Assembly (NCBI GenBank): GCA_024397955.1
Contig: CP073744.1
Location: 1,674,001-1,738,000, forward strand
From: a bacterium SCSIO 12696
GTDB lineage: Bacteria; Pseudomonadota; Gammaproteobacteria; Pseudomonadales; Porticoccaceae
Length of the DNA: 64,000 bases
Direction: 5' to 3'
Part shown: positions 24,832 through 34,672 of the stretch, in pieces
Position numbering within the stretch: position 1 is the first letter of the stretch
How the letters are laid out: every line of letters begins with the position of its first letter
Made by a program: the position numbers and the translations under genes
The notes under the pieces: model-generated
Told to the model about the DNA's origin: nothing
Database searches by the model: none
Seen by the model: only the letters and a program-made list of their open reading frames with translations

Positions 24832-26175
24832 ATGCTGGAAAAAGTGCTGATCGCCAATCGTGGCGAAATTGCCCTGAGAATTTTGCGCGCTTGTAAAGAG
24901 CTGGGCATTAAAACTGTTGCGGTTCACTCCAAAGCAGATGCCGAACTCAAGCACGTGCGCCTTGCGGACGAATCTGTTTGTATCGGCCCTAACCCATCCA
25001 CCGAAAGCTACCTCAATGTGCCGCGCATTATCAGCGCCATGGAAGTCACTGACGCCGTTGCGGTTCACCCTGGCTATGGCTTTTTGGCAGAAAACGCCGA
25101 CTTTGCCGAGCAAGTGGAAAACAGTGGCTTTACCTTTATTGGCCCCAGTGCGGAGGTAATACGCATCATGGGCGATAAGGTGGCCGCCATTGACGCCATG
25201 AAAAAAGCGGGTGTGCCTACGGTGCCCGGCTCCGATGGCCCACTGAGTGAGGACAATGAGCGCAATCTGGAAATTGCCCGCGATATTGGCTACCCCGTGA
25301 TTATTAAAGCCGCCGCCGGTGGTGGTGGCCGCGGTATGCGCACCGTACACACGGAAGCTCACCTGATTAACGCCATCCAGGTGACCAAGTCAGAAGCGCG
25401 TACCGCGTTTGGTGACGATACCGTATATATGGAGAAGTTTCTGACCACGCCACGGCACGTGGAAGTGCAGGTTCTGGCGGACGGCCAGGGCGGCGCCATC
25501 CACTTGGGTGACCGCGACTGCTCCCTGCAACGCCGTCACCAAAAAGTCTTGGAAGAAGCGCCGGCACCAGGAATTCCCGATGAAGTGCGCCAGGAAGTGT
25601 TTGATGCTTGCACCCAGGCTTGCATCGACATTGGCTACAAAGGCGCTGGCACCTTCGAATTCCTTTACGAAAACGAGCGCTTTTACTTTATCGAAATGAA
25701 CACCCGTGTTCAGGTGGAACACCCGGTATCAGAAATGATTACCGGCGTAGACATCATTAAGGAACAATTGCGCATTGCCAGCGGGGAAAAGCTGAGCTTC
25801 ACCCAGGATGAAGTGATCTTCCGAGGCCACGCGTTTGAGTGTCGCATCAACGCCGAAGACGCCAAAACCTTTATGCCCAGCCCAGGGAAAATCACCAACT
25901 TCCACGCACCGGGTGGCTTTGGTATTCGGGTGGATTCACACCTGTACAGTGGTTACAGCGTACCGCCTCATTACGACTCCATGATTGCCAAAGTCATTAC
26001 CTACGGCAAGGATCGTGAAAATGCCCTCAAGCGTATGAACAACGCTCTGGATGAGCTGATCATTGAAGGCATCAAAACCAACATCGACCTGCAGAAAGAT
26101 TTGGTCAATGACGGTGAGTTCATCAAAGGCTGTGTGAACATCCACTATCTGGAGAAAAAGCTGGGGCTTTCGTAA
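24832..26175 (+). CDS. accC: Biotin carboxylase subunit of acetyl-CoA carboxylase
   Basis: 447 residues, ATP-grasp enzyme that carboxylates biotin on AccB. Motifs: [21 protein letters not shown] at the start, [15 protein letters not shown], the glycine-rich [14 protein letters not shown], and metal/catalytic [22 protein letters not shown]. Length and termini fit E. coli AccC. CACGGGAGTCACACC precedes the ATG. A bidirectional terminator follows. Confidence 0.98.
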   Translation: MLEKVLIANRGEIALRILRACKELGIKTVAVHSKADAELKHVRLADESVCIGPNPSTESYLNVPRIISAMEVTDAVAVHPGYGFLAENADFAEQVENSGFTFIGPSAEVIRIMGDKVAAIDAMKKAGVPTVPGSDGPLSEDNERNLEIARDIGYPVIIKAAAGGGGRGMRTVHTEAHLINAIQVTKSEARTAFGDDTVYMEKFLTTPRHVEVQVLADGQGGAIHLGDRDCSLQRRHQKVLEEAPAPGIPDEVRQEVFDACTQACIDIGYKGAGTFEFLYENERFYFIEMNTRVQVEHPVSEMITGVDIIKEQLRIASGEKLSFTQDEVIFRGHAFECRINAEDAKTFMPSPGKITNFHAPGGFGIRVDSHLYSGYSVPPHYDSMIAKVITYGKDRENALKRMNNALDELIIEGIKTNIDLQKDLVNDGEFIKGCVNIHYLEKKLGLS

Positions 26176-26197
26176 CTCGCCCACTTTTTCAAAAACA

Positions 26198-26227
26198 AAA
26201 ACCGGCTTTTCACAAGCCGGTTTTTTA
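26198..26227. terminator. Bidirectional terminator between accC and the DUF3047 gene
   Basis: AAACCGGCTT and AAGCCGGTTT pair around TTCAC and are followed by a T-run on the plus strand and preceded by an A-run, so it can end both convergent genes. It overlaps the last codon of the minus-strand gene. Confidence 0.88.
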
Positions 26228-26908
26228 TTGTTGCGAGAAAAAAATTTCCCCGTAGTAGGCTCGCGCTGCGCCACCGGCGTTGTCGGAATCCGACATAATC
26301 GCCACTCCGTGGGCGGTATCAAAAGAGCGCCCAAAATAGCGCTCAAAATCCTCAGCCACATTGACCCGCTGGCTGTGCCACTGCCCCAACCCCTGTTCCC
26401 CACAATGCAGCGGCACCATCACCGCATTTTTGGTAAACGGGCTTTTCCACGAAGTTAACTCGGTTTTGCGATTGCACCACACGTAATTCAACGCCAGCGT
26501 ATCCCAGGGAAACGGACTCAACTTGACCACCACGTAAAGTCGCGCCGGGTAATCGTCACCGGCTTTTTCCAAGGGGTTTTCAATATCGTGCACATTGTCC
26601 ACCCGCCAGGACCAATTCAGGTAGGGGGTGCGCGTCAAATCAATATCCAGCTCCCGGTAAAGCGCCGAAGCCGTTGCCGACGTATCCGCCTGCAGTACCG
26701 CCCGCCCTTCTTGCTGAACAATTTGGTAGCGAGACTGCCCTTTAAAAGACTGGCGTTGCCACTGTTTGAGCGAGCCATTTGCAAACTCTGAAATAGCGAC
26801 GCGACCATCGGTTACCACACCCGGCTGACGCACAGCGCAACTGGCCAACAACAGTAAAATAACCACAACCGAAAGTTGGCGGATGCGCGCCAGCGGCTTA
26901 TCTTTCAT
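26225..26908 (-). CDS. DUF3047-family lipoprotein
   Basis: 227 residues from the ATG at 26908; the longer frame is rejected because it overlaps prmA and a lipoprotein signal starts here (LLLASC, lipidated Cys about residue 23). The mature part carries DUF3047 patterns: RTPYLNWSWRVDN, GDDYPARLYVVVKL, LNYVWCNR, and the C-terminal GVAIMSDSDNAGGAARAYYGEIFF. A periplasmic beta-sandwich fold is likely and the function is unknown. It is divergent from prmA. Confidence 0.85.
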   Translation of the reverse strand: MKDKPLARIRQLSVVVILLLLASCAVRQPGVVTDGRVAISEFANGSLKQWQRQSFKGQSRYQIVQQEGRAVLQADTSATASALYRELDIDLTRTPYLNWSWRVDNVHDIENPLEKAGDDYPARLYVVVKLSPFPWDTLALNYVWCNRKTELTSWKSPFTKNAVMVPLHCGEQGLGQWHSQRVNVAEDFERYFGRSFDTAHGVAIMSDSDNAGGAARAYYGEIFFSQQ

Positions 26909-27000
26909 AATGTCACTATTCCAACGAAAACCAATTGGCTTTCGACCCAAAACCCACCAGCGCAGTTCCCGCGAACAGCGCCGCGACTCACAGGAACACC

Positions 27001-27876
27001 ATGAGCTGGCTACAATGCAAACTGGATACCACACGTGCGACCGTTGAGGCACTGGAAGACGCCATGCTGGCAGCGGGAGCTGTCTCCGTCACCTTTCAAG
27101 ACCTTGAAGACGAGCCCATTCTGGAGCCCGGCGTCGGGGAAACCCCACTGTGGAACAACATTCGCCTGGTAGGGTTGTTCACTGCTGACACCGACACCAC
27201 TTTGGCCACCGTACAGGCCACCGCTCATTACGGCGACCTGCCGCCCCATCGCTGGGAAATCCTGGAAGACAAAGACTGGGAGCGGGAGTGGATGGCCAAT
27301 TACCACCCCATCCAATGCGGCGAACGGCTATGGGTTTGTCCCAGCTGGACAGAGCCACCTCAAGCGAATGCGGTCAACTTGATGCTCGACCCCGGCCTGG
27401 CTTTTGGTACTGGCACACACCCCACCACGTTCCTCTGCCTGAAATGGTTGGACAGCCTCGACCTGACGGGCAAAACGGTGGTGGATTACGGCTGTGGTTC
27501 CGGCATTCTCGGTATCGCCGCGTTGTTGCTGGGCGCAGAAAAAGTCGTCGCCATCGACAATGACCCACAGGCACTGATTGCCACAGTAGAGAACGGCAAA
27601 CGCAACAATATCGATCCAAAACGCCTATCCACCTATTTACCGGACGAGGCACCGGCACTGCAAGCGGATATTACCGCGGCCAACATCCTTGCCGCCCCAT
27701 TGATTGAACTGGCAGAAACCCTTTCAACGCTCACCCGCAGCGGCGGCCAACTGTGTATGGCAGGGCTAATCGCACCACAAACAGGCTCGGTAAAAGCCGC
27801 CTATGAGAACCAGTTCGACTTTGGCCCGGAACAAAGCCAGGATGAGTGGGTGCGCCTGAGTGCGACAAAACGCTAG
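27001..27876 (+). CDS. prmA: Ribosomal protein L11 methyltransferase
   Basis: 291 residues, close to E. coli PrmA (293). It trimethylates L11 using S-adenosylmethionine. The N-terminal substrate domain includes WEREWMANYHPIQCGERLWVCPSW. The SAM domain has LDPGLAFGTGTHPTT, VVDYGCGSGILGIAALLLGA and ANILAAPL (NILA catalytic region). The ATG at 27001 follows CAGGA and matches relatives beginning with a short Trp-containing strand. Confidence 0.97.
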   Translation: MSWLQCKLDTTRATVEALEDAMLAAGAVSVTFQDLEDEPILEPGVGETPLWNNIRLVGLFTADTDTTLATVQATAHYGDLPPHRWEILEDKDWEREWMANYHPIQCGERLWVCPSWTEPPQANAVNLMLDPGLAFGTGTHPTTFLCLKWLDSLDLTGKTVVDYGCGSGILGIAALLLGAEKVVAIDNDPQALIATVENGKRNNIDPKRLSTYLPDEAPALQADITAANILAAPLIELAETLSTLTRSGGQLCMAGLIAPQTGSVKAAYENQFDFGPEQSQDEWVRLSATKR

Positions 27877-27912
27877 AATAAAAGCCAAAATACAATAACA
27901 AGCACCACCGCC

Positions 27913-28947
27913 ATGGACTACATCACTCGCTGCCCCGCCTGCACCATCGCCTTTCAGGTGAGTGATGAGCAGTTACAGCTCGCCGGCGGCAAAGTGCGTT
28001 GCGGCGCCTGCCTGAGTATTTTTGATGCTCGCAGTCATTTCGAATTACCACTGGCAGAGCAACCAGTAAGCACCCCAGATCTTGACGACGAAGTGCTGAT
28101 CCATGACCAAATGGATGCCAGCCTTGTAGAGCAAATCGAACAACAGCCACCCAGTTACACCGAACCCGAACAACAGTTAGAGCCCGACACACCCAAAGCA
28201 CCTCTGACATTGCCTCCAGCCGTGCAACACCCACGGTTGACCCACGAGCCATCGGAAGACCTGCCCGCTGAGGAAGCCGAATCCGTCATTGCTATGGGCT
28301 GCGACAGTGATGGCTCCATCATAGAACTGAGTTGCGATTCAGAAGACGATGAAGAGCTCGCAGACGGTGAACCGACGGAACCAGAAGCAGCTGAAGAAAC
28401 TCTTTTTGAAGCGCCAGACCCCGCGGATGACTTCCCCTTTGGCACACGCCCTGCCAAACCCAAACGCAATCCGCTGTGGGCTATTGCCTGTGTCCTGCTC
28501 ATCACGTTATTGCCACTGCAATATCTGCACTTTCACGCTGCGGAGCTGGGGCAACAATGGCTACAGTATCGACCCTGGATAGACAAGCTATGCGCAATTA
28601 CTGGCTGCCAGATTCCTCCTCAGGTGGACCTGGCAAAAATAAAACCCAGCTACCTGATGGTCAGCAATCACCCCAGCTCTGCCAATGCCCTGCTGGTGGA
28701 AGCAGTGATCGAGAACCAAGCCGATTTTGCACAACCCATGCCCCGGCTATTGCTCAGCTTTAGCAACCTCAGCGGTGAAACTATCGCCCAACGCAGCTTC
28801 CACCCCAGCGAGTACCTGCAAGGGGAAATGAGTGGCAAAAACCAACTCCCTCCCAAGCGCCCTGTGCGGGTGCGCATTGAACTGGCAGACCCCGGACCAG
28901 ACGCCACCAACTACGAAATGCTGGTGGTCAGAAATAATGAACAATAA
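27913..28947 (+). CDS. Zinc-ribbon and DUF3426 membrane protein
   Basis: 344 residues. The N-terminus is an MJ0042-type zinc ribbon (CPACTIAF...VRCGACLSIF, two CxxC pairs). An acidic, low-complexity region (about 60-180) and one transmembrane helix (about 192-212) follow. The C-terminal domain (about 215-344) is DUF3426, with a beta fold. This arrangement is conserved between prmA and dusB in many gammaproteobacteria; the role is unknown. It lies 36 nt after prmA. Confidence 0.85.
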   Translation: MDYITRCPACTIAFQVSDEQLQLAGGKVRCGACLSIFDARSHFELPLAEQPVSTPDLDDEVLIHDQMDASLVEQIEQQPPSYTEPEQQLEPDTPKAPLTLPPAVQHPRLTHEPSEDLPAEEAESVIAMGCDSDGSIIELSCDSEDDEELADGEPTEPEAAEETLFEAPDPADDFPFGTRPAKPKRNPLWAIACVLLITLLPLQYLHFHAAELGQQWLQYRPWIDKLCAITGCQIPPQVDLAKIKPSYLMVSNHPSSANALLVEAVIENQADFAQPMPRLLLSFSNLSGETIAQRSFHPSEYLQGEMSGKNQLPPKRPVRVRIELADPGPDATNYEMLVVRNNEQ

Positions 28948-28994
28948 TTAACCAATTTCACTTTATTCCGGTTATCCATTGCGAGTATCATTAC

Positions 28995-29013
28995 CGCCCT
29001 TCGCGAAAGGGCG
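28995..29013 (+). other. GC-rich hairpin in the dusB leader
   Basis: CGCCCTT and AAGGGCG pair perfectly around CGCGA, 33 bp before the dusB start. No T-run follows. It may end the previous transcript or lie in the dusB-fis leader. Confidence 0.45.
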
Positions 29014-29045
29014 TACTTGCAGCAACTGCCACTGGCGAATAAATC

Positions 29046-30044
29046 GTGTTCCAAATTGGCCCATACCACATTCAGCAACCCACTGTACTCGCGCCAATGG
29101 CGGGGGTCACCGACTTGCCATTTCGGCACTTATGTCGTGACCTGGGTGCTGGCCTGGTAGTGGCGGAAATGGTGACCTCGGACGTGCGTCTGTGGAGCAG
29201 CCGCAAGTCACAACAGCGCTTGATTCACCGCAGCGAACCAGAGCCCCGTGCCGTACAAATTGCCGGTGCAGACCCAGCCATGATGGCCGAAGCCGCTCGC
29301 GCCAATGTGGCCCTGGGCGCCCAGATTATTGATATCAATATGGGTTGCCCTGCCAAAAAGGTGTGCAAACGAGCCGCGGGCTCGGCACTGCTCCAGGACG
29401 AGCCTCTGGTAGCGGATATTCTGCAAACCGTGGTCGCCGCGGTAGACGTGCCAGTCACCCTGAAAATTCGCACCGGCACCACCCCAGAGCAGCGCAACGG
29501 GGTGGATATCGCCCGGTTGGCGGAACGGAGTGGCATCGCCGCACTGTCGGTACACGGCCGCACCCGCGCCTGCCGTTTTATGGGGCAGGCAGAGTACGAC
29601 ACCATCGCCGAAATTGTCAGCGCAGTGGGAATACCCGTGGTGGCAAACGGCGACATAGACTCGCCGAGCAAGGCCCGGCATGTACTGGAAAAAACTCAGG
29701 CTGCAGCGGTAATGATCGGCCGCAGCGCCCAGGGACGACCCTGGATATTTCGCGAAATAAACCACTACCTGACCACTGGCCAGGAATTGGCAGAACCCTC
29801 TTTGGCAGAGGTGAAAAACATATTGTTGCGCCACATCGATGGCCTGCATCGCCACTATGGCGACACTATGGGGCCGCGTATTGCGCGCAAACATCTGGGC
29901 TGGTACCTGGCAACACTGAACCTGGCACCGGATCAGCAAAAACAACAGCGAGCTGCGTTTAACAGCCTCACTGAAACTCAACAACAATTGGATTTTTTGG
30001 AACAGTTTTTTTCTGGAACCGCGATTCAGGAACAGGTTGCATGA
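29046..30044 (+). CDS. dusB: tRNA-dihydrouridine synthase B
   Basis: 332 residues from a GTG at 29046. FMN enzyme reducing uridine in the tRNA D-loop. Motifs: VLAPMAGVTDLPFR, the catalytic Cys in DINMGCPAKKVCKRAAGSALL (about C98), VTLKIRTGT, SVHGRTR, and GRSAQGRPWIFREI. The dusB-fis order is typical of gammaproteobacteria. Its TGA overlaps the fis ATG by 4 nt, so the two are coupled. Confidence 0.96.
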   Translation: MFQIGPYHIQQPTVLAPMAGVTDLPFRHLCRDLGAGLVVAEMVTSDVRLWSSRKSQQRLIHRSEPEPRAVQIAGADPAMMAEAARANVALGAQIIDINMGCPAKKVCKRAAGSALLQDEPLVADILQTVVAAVDVPVTLKIRTGTTPEQRNGVDIARLAERSGIAALSVHGRTRACRFMGQAEYDTIAEIVSAVGIPVVANGDIDSPSKARHVLEKTQAAAVMIGRSAQGRPWIFREINHYLTTGQELAEPSLAEVKNILLRHIDGLHRHYGDTMGPRIARKHLGWYLATLNLAPDQQKQQRAAFNSLTETQQQLDFLEQFFSGTAIQEQVA

Positions 30045-30337
30045 CACCCGACACATTCACCATCCAGGCCGACAGCGAAGCGGCCATCGACGATAATCAG
30101 CCTCACGAGCATGAGTCTCTGCGCTACTGCACGGAATATGCCCTGAAACACTTTTTTGAATGCCTGGACGGGCAAATGACCACTGGCCTGTACGACCTGG
30201 TGATCAGTGAAGTGGAGCAGCCGCTACTAGAGACCGTGATGGCCTACACACGCAACAACCAGAGCAAAGCCGCACAAATCCTTGGTTTGAACCGAGGCAC
30301 ATTGCGCAAAAAGCTCAAGCAGTACGACCTTTTATAA
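30041..30337 (+). CDS. fis: Nucleoid protein Fis
   Basis: 98 residues, the length of E. coli Fis. The C-terminal helix-turn-helix is nearly canonical (TRNNQSKAAQILGLNRGTLRKKLKQY), preceded by a dimerisation segment (LYDLVISEVEQPLLETVM). It bends DNA and regulates rRNA promoters and recombination. The start overlaps the dusB stop. Confidence 0.97.
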   Translation: MTPDTFTIQADSEAAIDDNQPHEHESLRYCTEYALKHFFECLDGQMTTGLYDLVISEVEQPLLETVMAYTRNNQSKAAQILGLNRGTLRKKLKQYDLL

Positions 30338-30388
30338 CCGCCGTTATCGGCCCACTTTTTACCCCTGCACAAACTGGATACCCCTTCG

Positions 30389-31978
30389 ATGACCGAACAA
30401 CTGAACACTGTTCTCACACCCGTGAAACGCGCACTGATCAGCGTTTCCGACAAAACCGGTATTGTTGAATTTGCCCAGGCTCTGACTGCCCAGGGCGTTG
30501 AAATTCTTTCCACTGGCGGCACTTTCCGTCTGCTCACCGAAAACGGTGTGCCCGCGGTGGAAGTATCCGACTACACCGGCTTCCCGGAAATGATGGACGG
30601 CCGCGTGAAAACACTGCACCCCAAAGTACACGGCGGCATTCTCGGCCGTCGCGGCAAAGACGACGCAGTGATGGCCGAGCACGGCATTCAGCAAATCGAC
30701 ATGGTAGTGGTTAACCTGTATCCGTTTAAAGCGACCGTAGCTGACCCCAATTGCGACCTGCCTACCGCTATCGAAAACATCGATATCGGCGGCCCCACCA
30801 TGGTGCGCTCCGCTGCCAAGAACCACAAAGACGTGGCGATTGTGGTTAACGCCAGCGATTACGATGCGGTACTGGCTGAAATGCAAGCCAACAACGGCGC
30901 ACTGGGCTACGAAACCCGTTACGGCCTGATGGTTAAAGCCTTTGAGCACACCGCCATGTACGACGGCATGATTGCCAACCACTTTGGTGCTCGCAACACC
31001 AATAACGAGAAACGCGACTTCCCCGACACCTACAACGTGCAATACCTGAAAGCACAGGACATGCGCTACGGCGAGAACCCGCACCAAAAAGCCGCTTTCT
31101 TTAAAGAAGCCGAGCCTGCTGAAGCATCCGTATCCACTGCCACTCAATTACAAGGCAAAGAGCTGTCGTTCAATAACGTCGCCGATACCGATGCGGCTCT
31201 GGAAACCGTCAAACTGTTCGACGAGCCCGCCTGCGTGATCGTCAAGCACGCCAATCCCTGTGGCGTGGCGGTATCGAGCGACATTAAAACCGCCTACGAA
31301 TTGGCCTTTGCCACCGACCCGGAATCCGCCTTTGGCGGCATTATCGCCTTTAACCGCGAACTGGATGCGGATACCGCAGCAGCCATTGTGGAAAAGCAAT
31401 TTGTGGAAGTGATTATCGCGCCAGCGGTGTCTGACGCAGCGGTAGAAGTGGTCTCCGCCAAGAAAAATGTACGCCTGCTGGCCTGTGGCGAGTGGCAAGG
31501 TGAGCGTCCTGTTGCCTACGATTACAAACGCGTGAACGGCGGCCTACTGATTCAGGAAAAAGACAATGGTATGGTCAACAAAGAAGACCTCAAGGTGGTG
31601 ACCAAAGTCGCCCCCAGCGACGAACAAATGGACGACCTGTTGTTCGCCTGGAAAGTGGCGAAGATGGTGAAATCCAACGCCATTATCTACGGCAAAGACG
31701 GCCAGACCATCGGCGTTGGCGCTGGCCAAATGAGTCGGGTTAACTCCGCCCGCATCGCCGCCATCAAAGCCGAACACGCGGGCCTGGAAGTAAAAGGGGC
31801 GGTAATGGCCTCTGACGCTTTCTTCCCGTTCCGCGACGGCATCGACAACGCCGCCAAAGTTGGCATCAGTGCTGTGATTCAACCCGGCGGCTCCATGCGC
31901 GATGAAGAAGTCATTGCCGCCGCAGACGAGCACGGCATGGCGATGGTGTTTACTGGCATGAGACATTTCAGACACTAA
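30389..31978 (+). CDS. purH: Bifunctional AICAR transformylase/IMP cyclohydrolase
   Basis: 529 residues. N-terminal IMP cyclohydrolase (about 10-200: [35 protein letters not shown]). C-terminal AICAR formyltransferase follows ([13 protein letters not shown], catalytic Lys-His in [12 protein letters not shown], ending [16 protein letters not shown]). It carries out the last two steps of IMP synthesis. purD normally follows directly, but here an arsR-arsH pair lies between. Confidence 0.98.
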   Translation: MTEQLNTVLTPVKRALISVSDKTGIVEFAQALTAQGVEILSTGGTFRLLTENGVPAVEVSDYTGFPEMMDGRVKTLHPKVHGGILGRRGKDDAVMAEHGIQQIDMVVVNLYPFKATVADPNCDLPTAIENIDIGGPTMVRSAAKNHKDVAIVVNASDYDAVLAEMQANNGALGYETRYGLMVKAFEHTAMYDGMIANHFGARNTNNEKRDFPDTYNVQYLKAQDMRYGENPHQKAAFFKEAEPAEASVSTATQLQGKELSFNNVADTDAALETVKLFDEPACVIVKHANPCGVAVSSDIKTAYELAFATDPESAFGGIIAFNRELDADTAAAIVEKQFVEVIIAPAVSDAAVEVVSAKKNVRLLACGEWQGERPVAYDYKRVNGGLLIQEKDNGMVNKEDLKVVTKVAPSDEQMDDLLFAWKVAKMVKSNAIIYGKDGQTIGVGAGQMSRVNSARIAAIKAEHAGLEVKGAVMASDAFFPFRDGIDNAAKVGISAVIQPGGSMRDEEVIAAADEHGMAMVFTGMRHFRH

Positions 31979-31993
31979 AATTCGCGCCAAGGA

Positions 31994-32028
31994 GTAGCCC
32001 GGGTGCAGCGCAGCGAAACCCGGGCTAC
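31994..32028. repeat. REP-like palindrome after purH
   Basis: GTAGCCCGGGT and ACCCGGGCTAC form perfect 11-bp arms around a GCAGCGCAGCGAA loop. It is the complete form of the family seen at 10318-10347 and lies exactly between purH and arsH. Confidence 0.8.
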
Positions 32029-32035
32029 GGAATCG

Positions 32036-32788
32036 TCAACAACAGGTAACACTGGAGGTACTGCATTTGGTTTTCGACGGCGGCACCAAATCAATATCAC
32101 CCGCTTCATCCAACAACTGATTAATCTGGCTCTGTGTTTCTGTTCGCTCGCTGTAGCGTTCCGTCAGGTAATCTTTCTGACCACGCATCAGAAGCGTGAC
32201 TCGAAATAGCTCCTCCAACACATCCATCACCCGATCTCGAAACGGCGACGGCTTTAAACGACCGTCGCTATCAAATTCCTGCCACGCTTTAGCAATAGAC
32301 GACTGATTGGGGATCGTAAACATTCGCATCCAACGCCCCAAAATGCGCATATTATTAACTGCGTTAAACGACTGTGAACCCCCGGTAATCTGCATTAATG
32401 CCAGGGTTTTCCCCTGAGTGGGGCGCACTGCTCCTTCGCTAAGCGGTATCCAGTCAATTTGATTTTTAAATACGCCAGAAAAATTACCGTGAATTTCCGG
32501 GCTGATCCACACATGTCCATCCGCCCACAACGCCAATTCGCGCAATGCTTTTACTTTGGGGTCGCCAGCATTCTGGCCATCAAAAATTGGCAGCCCCTCA
32601 GGGTCGAATATTTTCACCTCAGCGCCAAAGCCCTCAAGCACTTGGCGAGCTTCAAGGGCCAACTTGCGGCTGTGGGAAGCTTCTCGCAGAGAGCCGTAAA
32701 TGATTAAAAATCGCGGCGCGCGGTAGTCCTCTGCTTGGTTTTTTAGCAACCGATCAACAACTGACTTTACACTCAAATTAAGGGCCAT
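32036..32788 (-). CDS. arsH: NADPH-dependent FMN reductase ArsH (organoarsenical oxidase)
   Basis: 250 residues, flavodoxin-like. [15 protein letters not shown] (phosphate loop), [62 protein letters not shown] and [13 protein letters not shown] match ArsH closely. ArsH oxidises trivalent methylarsenicals and has quinone/azo reductase activity. The C-terminus is Cys-rich ([10 protein letters not shown]), an unusual tail. GGAGG stands before the ATG. It is the second gene after arsR. Confidence 0.94.
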   Translation of the reverse strand: MALNLSVKSVVDRLLKNQAEDYRAPRFLIIYGSLREASHSRKLALEARQVLEGFGAEVKIFDPEGLPIFDGQNAGDPKVKALRELALWADGHVWISPEIHGNFSGVFKNQIDWIPLSEGAVRPTQGKTLALMQITGGSQSFNAVNNMRILGRWMRMFTIPNQSSIAKAWQEFDSDGRLKPSPFRDRVMDVLEELFRVTLLMRGQKDYLTERYSERTETQSQINQLLDEAGDIDLVPPSKTKCSTSSVTCC

Positions 32789-32842
32789 TTGGCACCTCCT
32801 CTATTTATCACTCACAAAATATTTCCGAGCCCTTCACTTCAA

Positions 32843-32902
32843 AACTCTTTATTTCCGAACTCTTTATTTCCGAACTCTTTATTTCCGAACTCTTTATTTC
32901 TA
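32843..32902. repeat. Four tandem copies of a 15-bp unit between arsR and arsH
   Basis: AACTCTTTATTTCCG is repeated at 32843, 32858 and 32873, with a fourth, slightly changed copy at 32888 (ending CTA). Units are contiguous, with no spacers, so this is not a CRISPR. A further degenerate ATTTCCGAGC lies at 32821. It is in the non-coding gap of the ars operon. Confidence 0.9.
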
Positions 32903-32931
32903 AAAAATTCGAAATATAAACTCAAAAAATT

Positions 32932-33225
32932 TTAACTATCAGGCCCCACACAGCACTCCGCCATCAAATAAGCGATAACCTCCTGTACGACCACATAGTT
33001 GGCAGTACAGCGCAAAACTCGCCCTTCACGCTGTTGATGCACCAAGTTTACTTGCATTAAACGATGCAAATGATGCGACAAGGTAGAACCAGGAATCTTC
33101 AGCCTAGCTAACAATTCACTCACCGCCATACCATCGCTACCCGCCTTAATCAGCAAGCGATAAATACTAAGACGAGTATCGTGGCCTAACTCAGCCAAGC
33201 ATTTGGTGGCATCTTGATGCTTCAT
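32932..33225 (-). CDS. arsR: ArsR-family arsenite-responsive repressor
   Basis: 97 residues from the ATG at 33225, chosen because AAGG lies 9 nt before it; the ATG at 33249 would start inside the operator. Winged helix: HDTRLSIYRLLIKAGSDGMAVSELLARLKIPGSTLSHHLHRLM. A Cys pair in the C-terminal MAECCVG and a Cys near the N-terminus (TKCLAEL) are candidate As(III) ligands, unlike the CxCxxC helix of the E. coli type. It should repress the arsR-arsH unit. No arsB, arsC or arsM is next to it. Confidence 0.88.
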   Translation of the reverse strand: MKHQDATKCLAELGHDTRLSIYRLLIKAGSDGMAVSELLARLKIPGSTLSHHLHRLMQVNLVHQQREGRVLRCTANYVVVQEVIAYLMAECCVGPDS

Positions 33226-33242
33226 GAACGCAACCTTAACTG

Positions 33243-33286
33243 ATTGCATTAAATATTTCCATTATATTCGAAATATTTAATGCAAT
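33243..33286. promoter_or_regulatory. Perfect 17-bp inverted repeat, candidate ArsR operator
   Basis: ATTGCATTAAATATTTC (33243-33259) and its exact complement (33270-33286) surround a 10-bp spacer. It lies immediately upstream of arsR, in the spacer to purD, and is the right size for an ArsR dimer or two. Confidence 0.8.
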
Positions 33287-33369
33287 TGACAAGAATCACG
33301 CTAGAGCTGATACCTGCAAACAGGTACAATTCGCGCACTTTTTAACCCAGCAACTTTTCCAGTATTCCC

Positions 33370-34656
33370 ATGAACGTACTCGTAATCGGCAGCGGCGGCC
33401 GTGAACACGCTTTGGCGTGGAAAGCCGCACAATCAGCAAACGTAGAAACCGTTTTTGTAGCACCCGGTAACGCCGGTACCGCACTGGAAGCAAAACTGGA
33501 GAACGTCGCCATCGATGTGGCGGATTTTGCGGCACTGGCAGAATTTGCCGAAAGCAATAACTGCGGTCTGACCATTGTTGGCCCGGAGGCGCCTCTGGTG
33601 GATGGGGTTGTCGACTTCTTTGCCGCAAAAGGCCTGCGCTGCTTTGGCCCGTCACAGGGCGCGGCCCAACTGGAAGGCTCCAAGGCGTTCACCAAAGACT
33701 TTCTCGCTCGCCACAACATTCCCACCGCCGGTTACGGCAACTTTACCGATGTGGATGACGCCATTGCCTACCTGCACAAAATGGGCGCGCCGATTGTGGT
33801 AAAAGCCGACGGCCTGGCTGCGGGTAAAGGCGTGATTGTCGCCGAAACTCTGGAGCAAGCGGAAGCAGCGGTACGGGACATGTTATCGGGCAACGCCTTT
33901 GGCGATGCCGGTTGCCGAGTGGTGATCGAAGAATTTCTGGAAGGGGAAGAAGCCAGTTTTATCGTGATGGTAGACGGCGAGAACATACTGCCCATGGCCA
34001 CCAGCCAGGACCACAAACGCGCTTACAACGGCGACAAAGGCCCCAACACCGGTGGCATGGGTGCCTACTCACCAGCTCCCGTAGTGACCCCGGAAATCGA
34101 CCAGCGCATTATGGAGCAGGTGATCCTGCCCACCGTGCGCGGCATGGCGGCAGAAGGCAACAGTTACACCGGCTTTCTGTACGCGGGCCTGATGATTAAC
34201 CCCCAGGGCCAGCCCAAAGTGATCGAGTACAACTGCCGCTTTGGCGATCCGGAAACCCAGCCCATTATGATGCGCCTGCAGTCCGACCTGGTGGAACTGT
34301 GCCAGGCCGCTATCGACGGCCAGCTGAACAGTAAAACCACCCAGTGGGACAGCCGCGCCGCCGTGGGCGTGGTACTGGCTGCCGGTGGCTACCCCGGCAG
34401 TTACGCCAAAGGCGAAGTAATCTCCGGCCTTACCGCTCAAGTTGATAACGGCGCCAAAGTCTTCCACGCTGGCACCAAAATCGACGGCGATAACGTGGTC
34501 ACCAGCGGCGGTCGGGTGCTCTGCGCCACCGCCCTTGGCGACAGCGTCTCTGAAGCCCAGACCAAAGCCTATCAGCTGGTTGAGCAAATCTCCTGGAACG
34601 GCGTGGAATACCGCACCGATATCGCTTATCGAGCCATCGCCCGGGAAAACTCGTAA
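33370..34656 (+). CDS. purD: Phosphoribosylamine-glycine ligase
   Basis: 428 residues, ATP-grasp enzyme making GAR in purine synthesis. VLVIGSGGREHALAWKAAQS, VGPEAPLVDGVVDFF, the ATP-grasp KADGLAAGKGVIVA, GPNTGGMGAYSPAPV and YNCRFGDPETQP are canonical. Length is normal. It normally sits beside purH; here arsR-arsH on the opposite strand separates them, so it must have its own promoter near the ArsR operator. Confidence 0.98.
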   Translation: MNVLVIGSGGREHALAWKAAQSANVETVFVAPGNAGTALEAKLENVAIDVADFAALAEFAESNNCGLTIVGPEAPLVDGVVDFFAAKGLRCFGPSQGAAQLEGSKAFTKDFLARHNIPTAGYGNFTDVDDAIAYLHKMGAPIVVKADGLAAGKGVIVAETLEQAEAAVRDMLSGNAFGDAGCRVVIEEFLEGEEASFIVMVDGENILPMATSQDHKRAYNGDKGPNTGGMGAYSPAPVVTPEIDQRIMEQVILPTVRGMAAEGNSYTGFLYAGLMINPQGQPKVIEYNCRFGDPETQPIMMRLQSDLVELCQAAIDGQLNSKTTQWDSRAAVGVVLAAGGYPGSYAKGEVISGLTAQVDNGAKVFHAGTKIDGDNVVTSGGRVLCATALGDSVSEAQTKAYQLVEQISWNGVEYRTDIAYRAIARENS

Positions 34657-34672
34657 AAAACGCCCTCAGCAC

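Noticed and set aside
24325-25362. 345-codon open frame opposite accB and accC
   Set aside because: Low-complexity His/Gly/Arg-rich translation typical of antisense shadows; accB and accC are certain on the other strand.
32843-32902. CRISPR array
   Set aside because: The 15-bp units are contiguous with no spacers, and no cas gene is present.
32036-33225. Complete arsenic resistance operon
   Set aside because: Only arsR and arsH were found; no efflux pump, arsenate reductase or methyltransferase is nearby.
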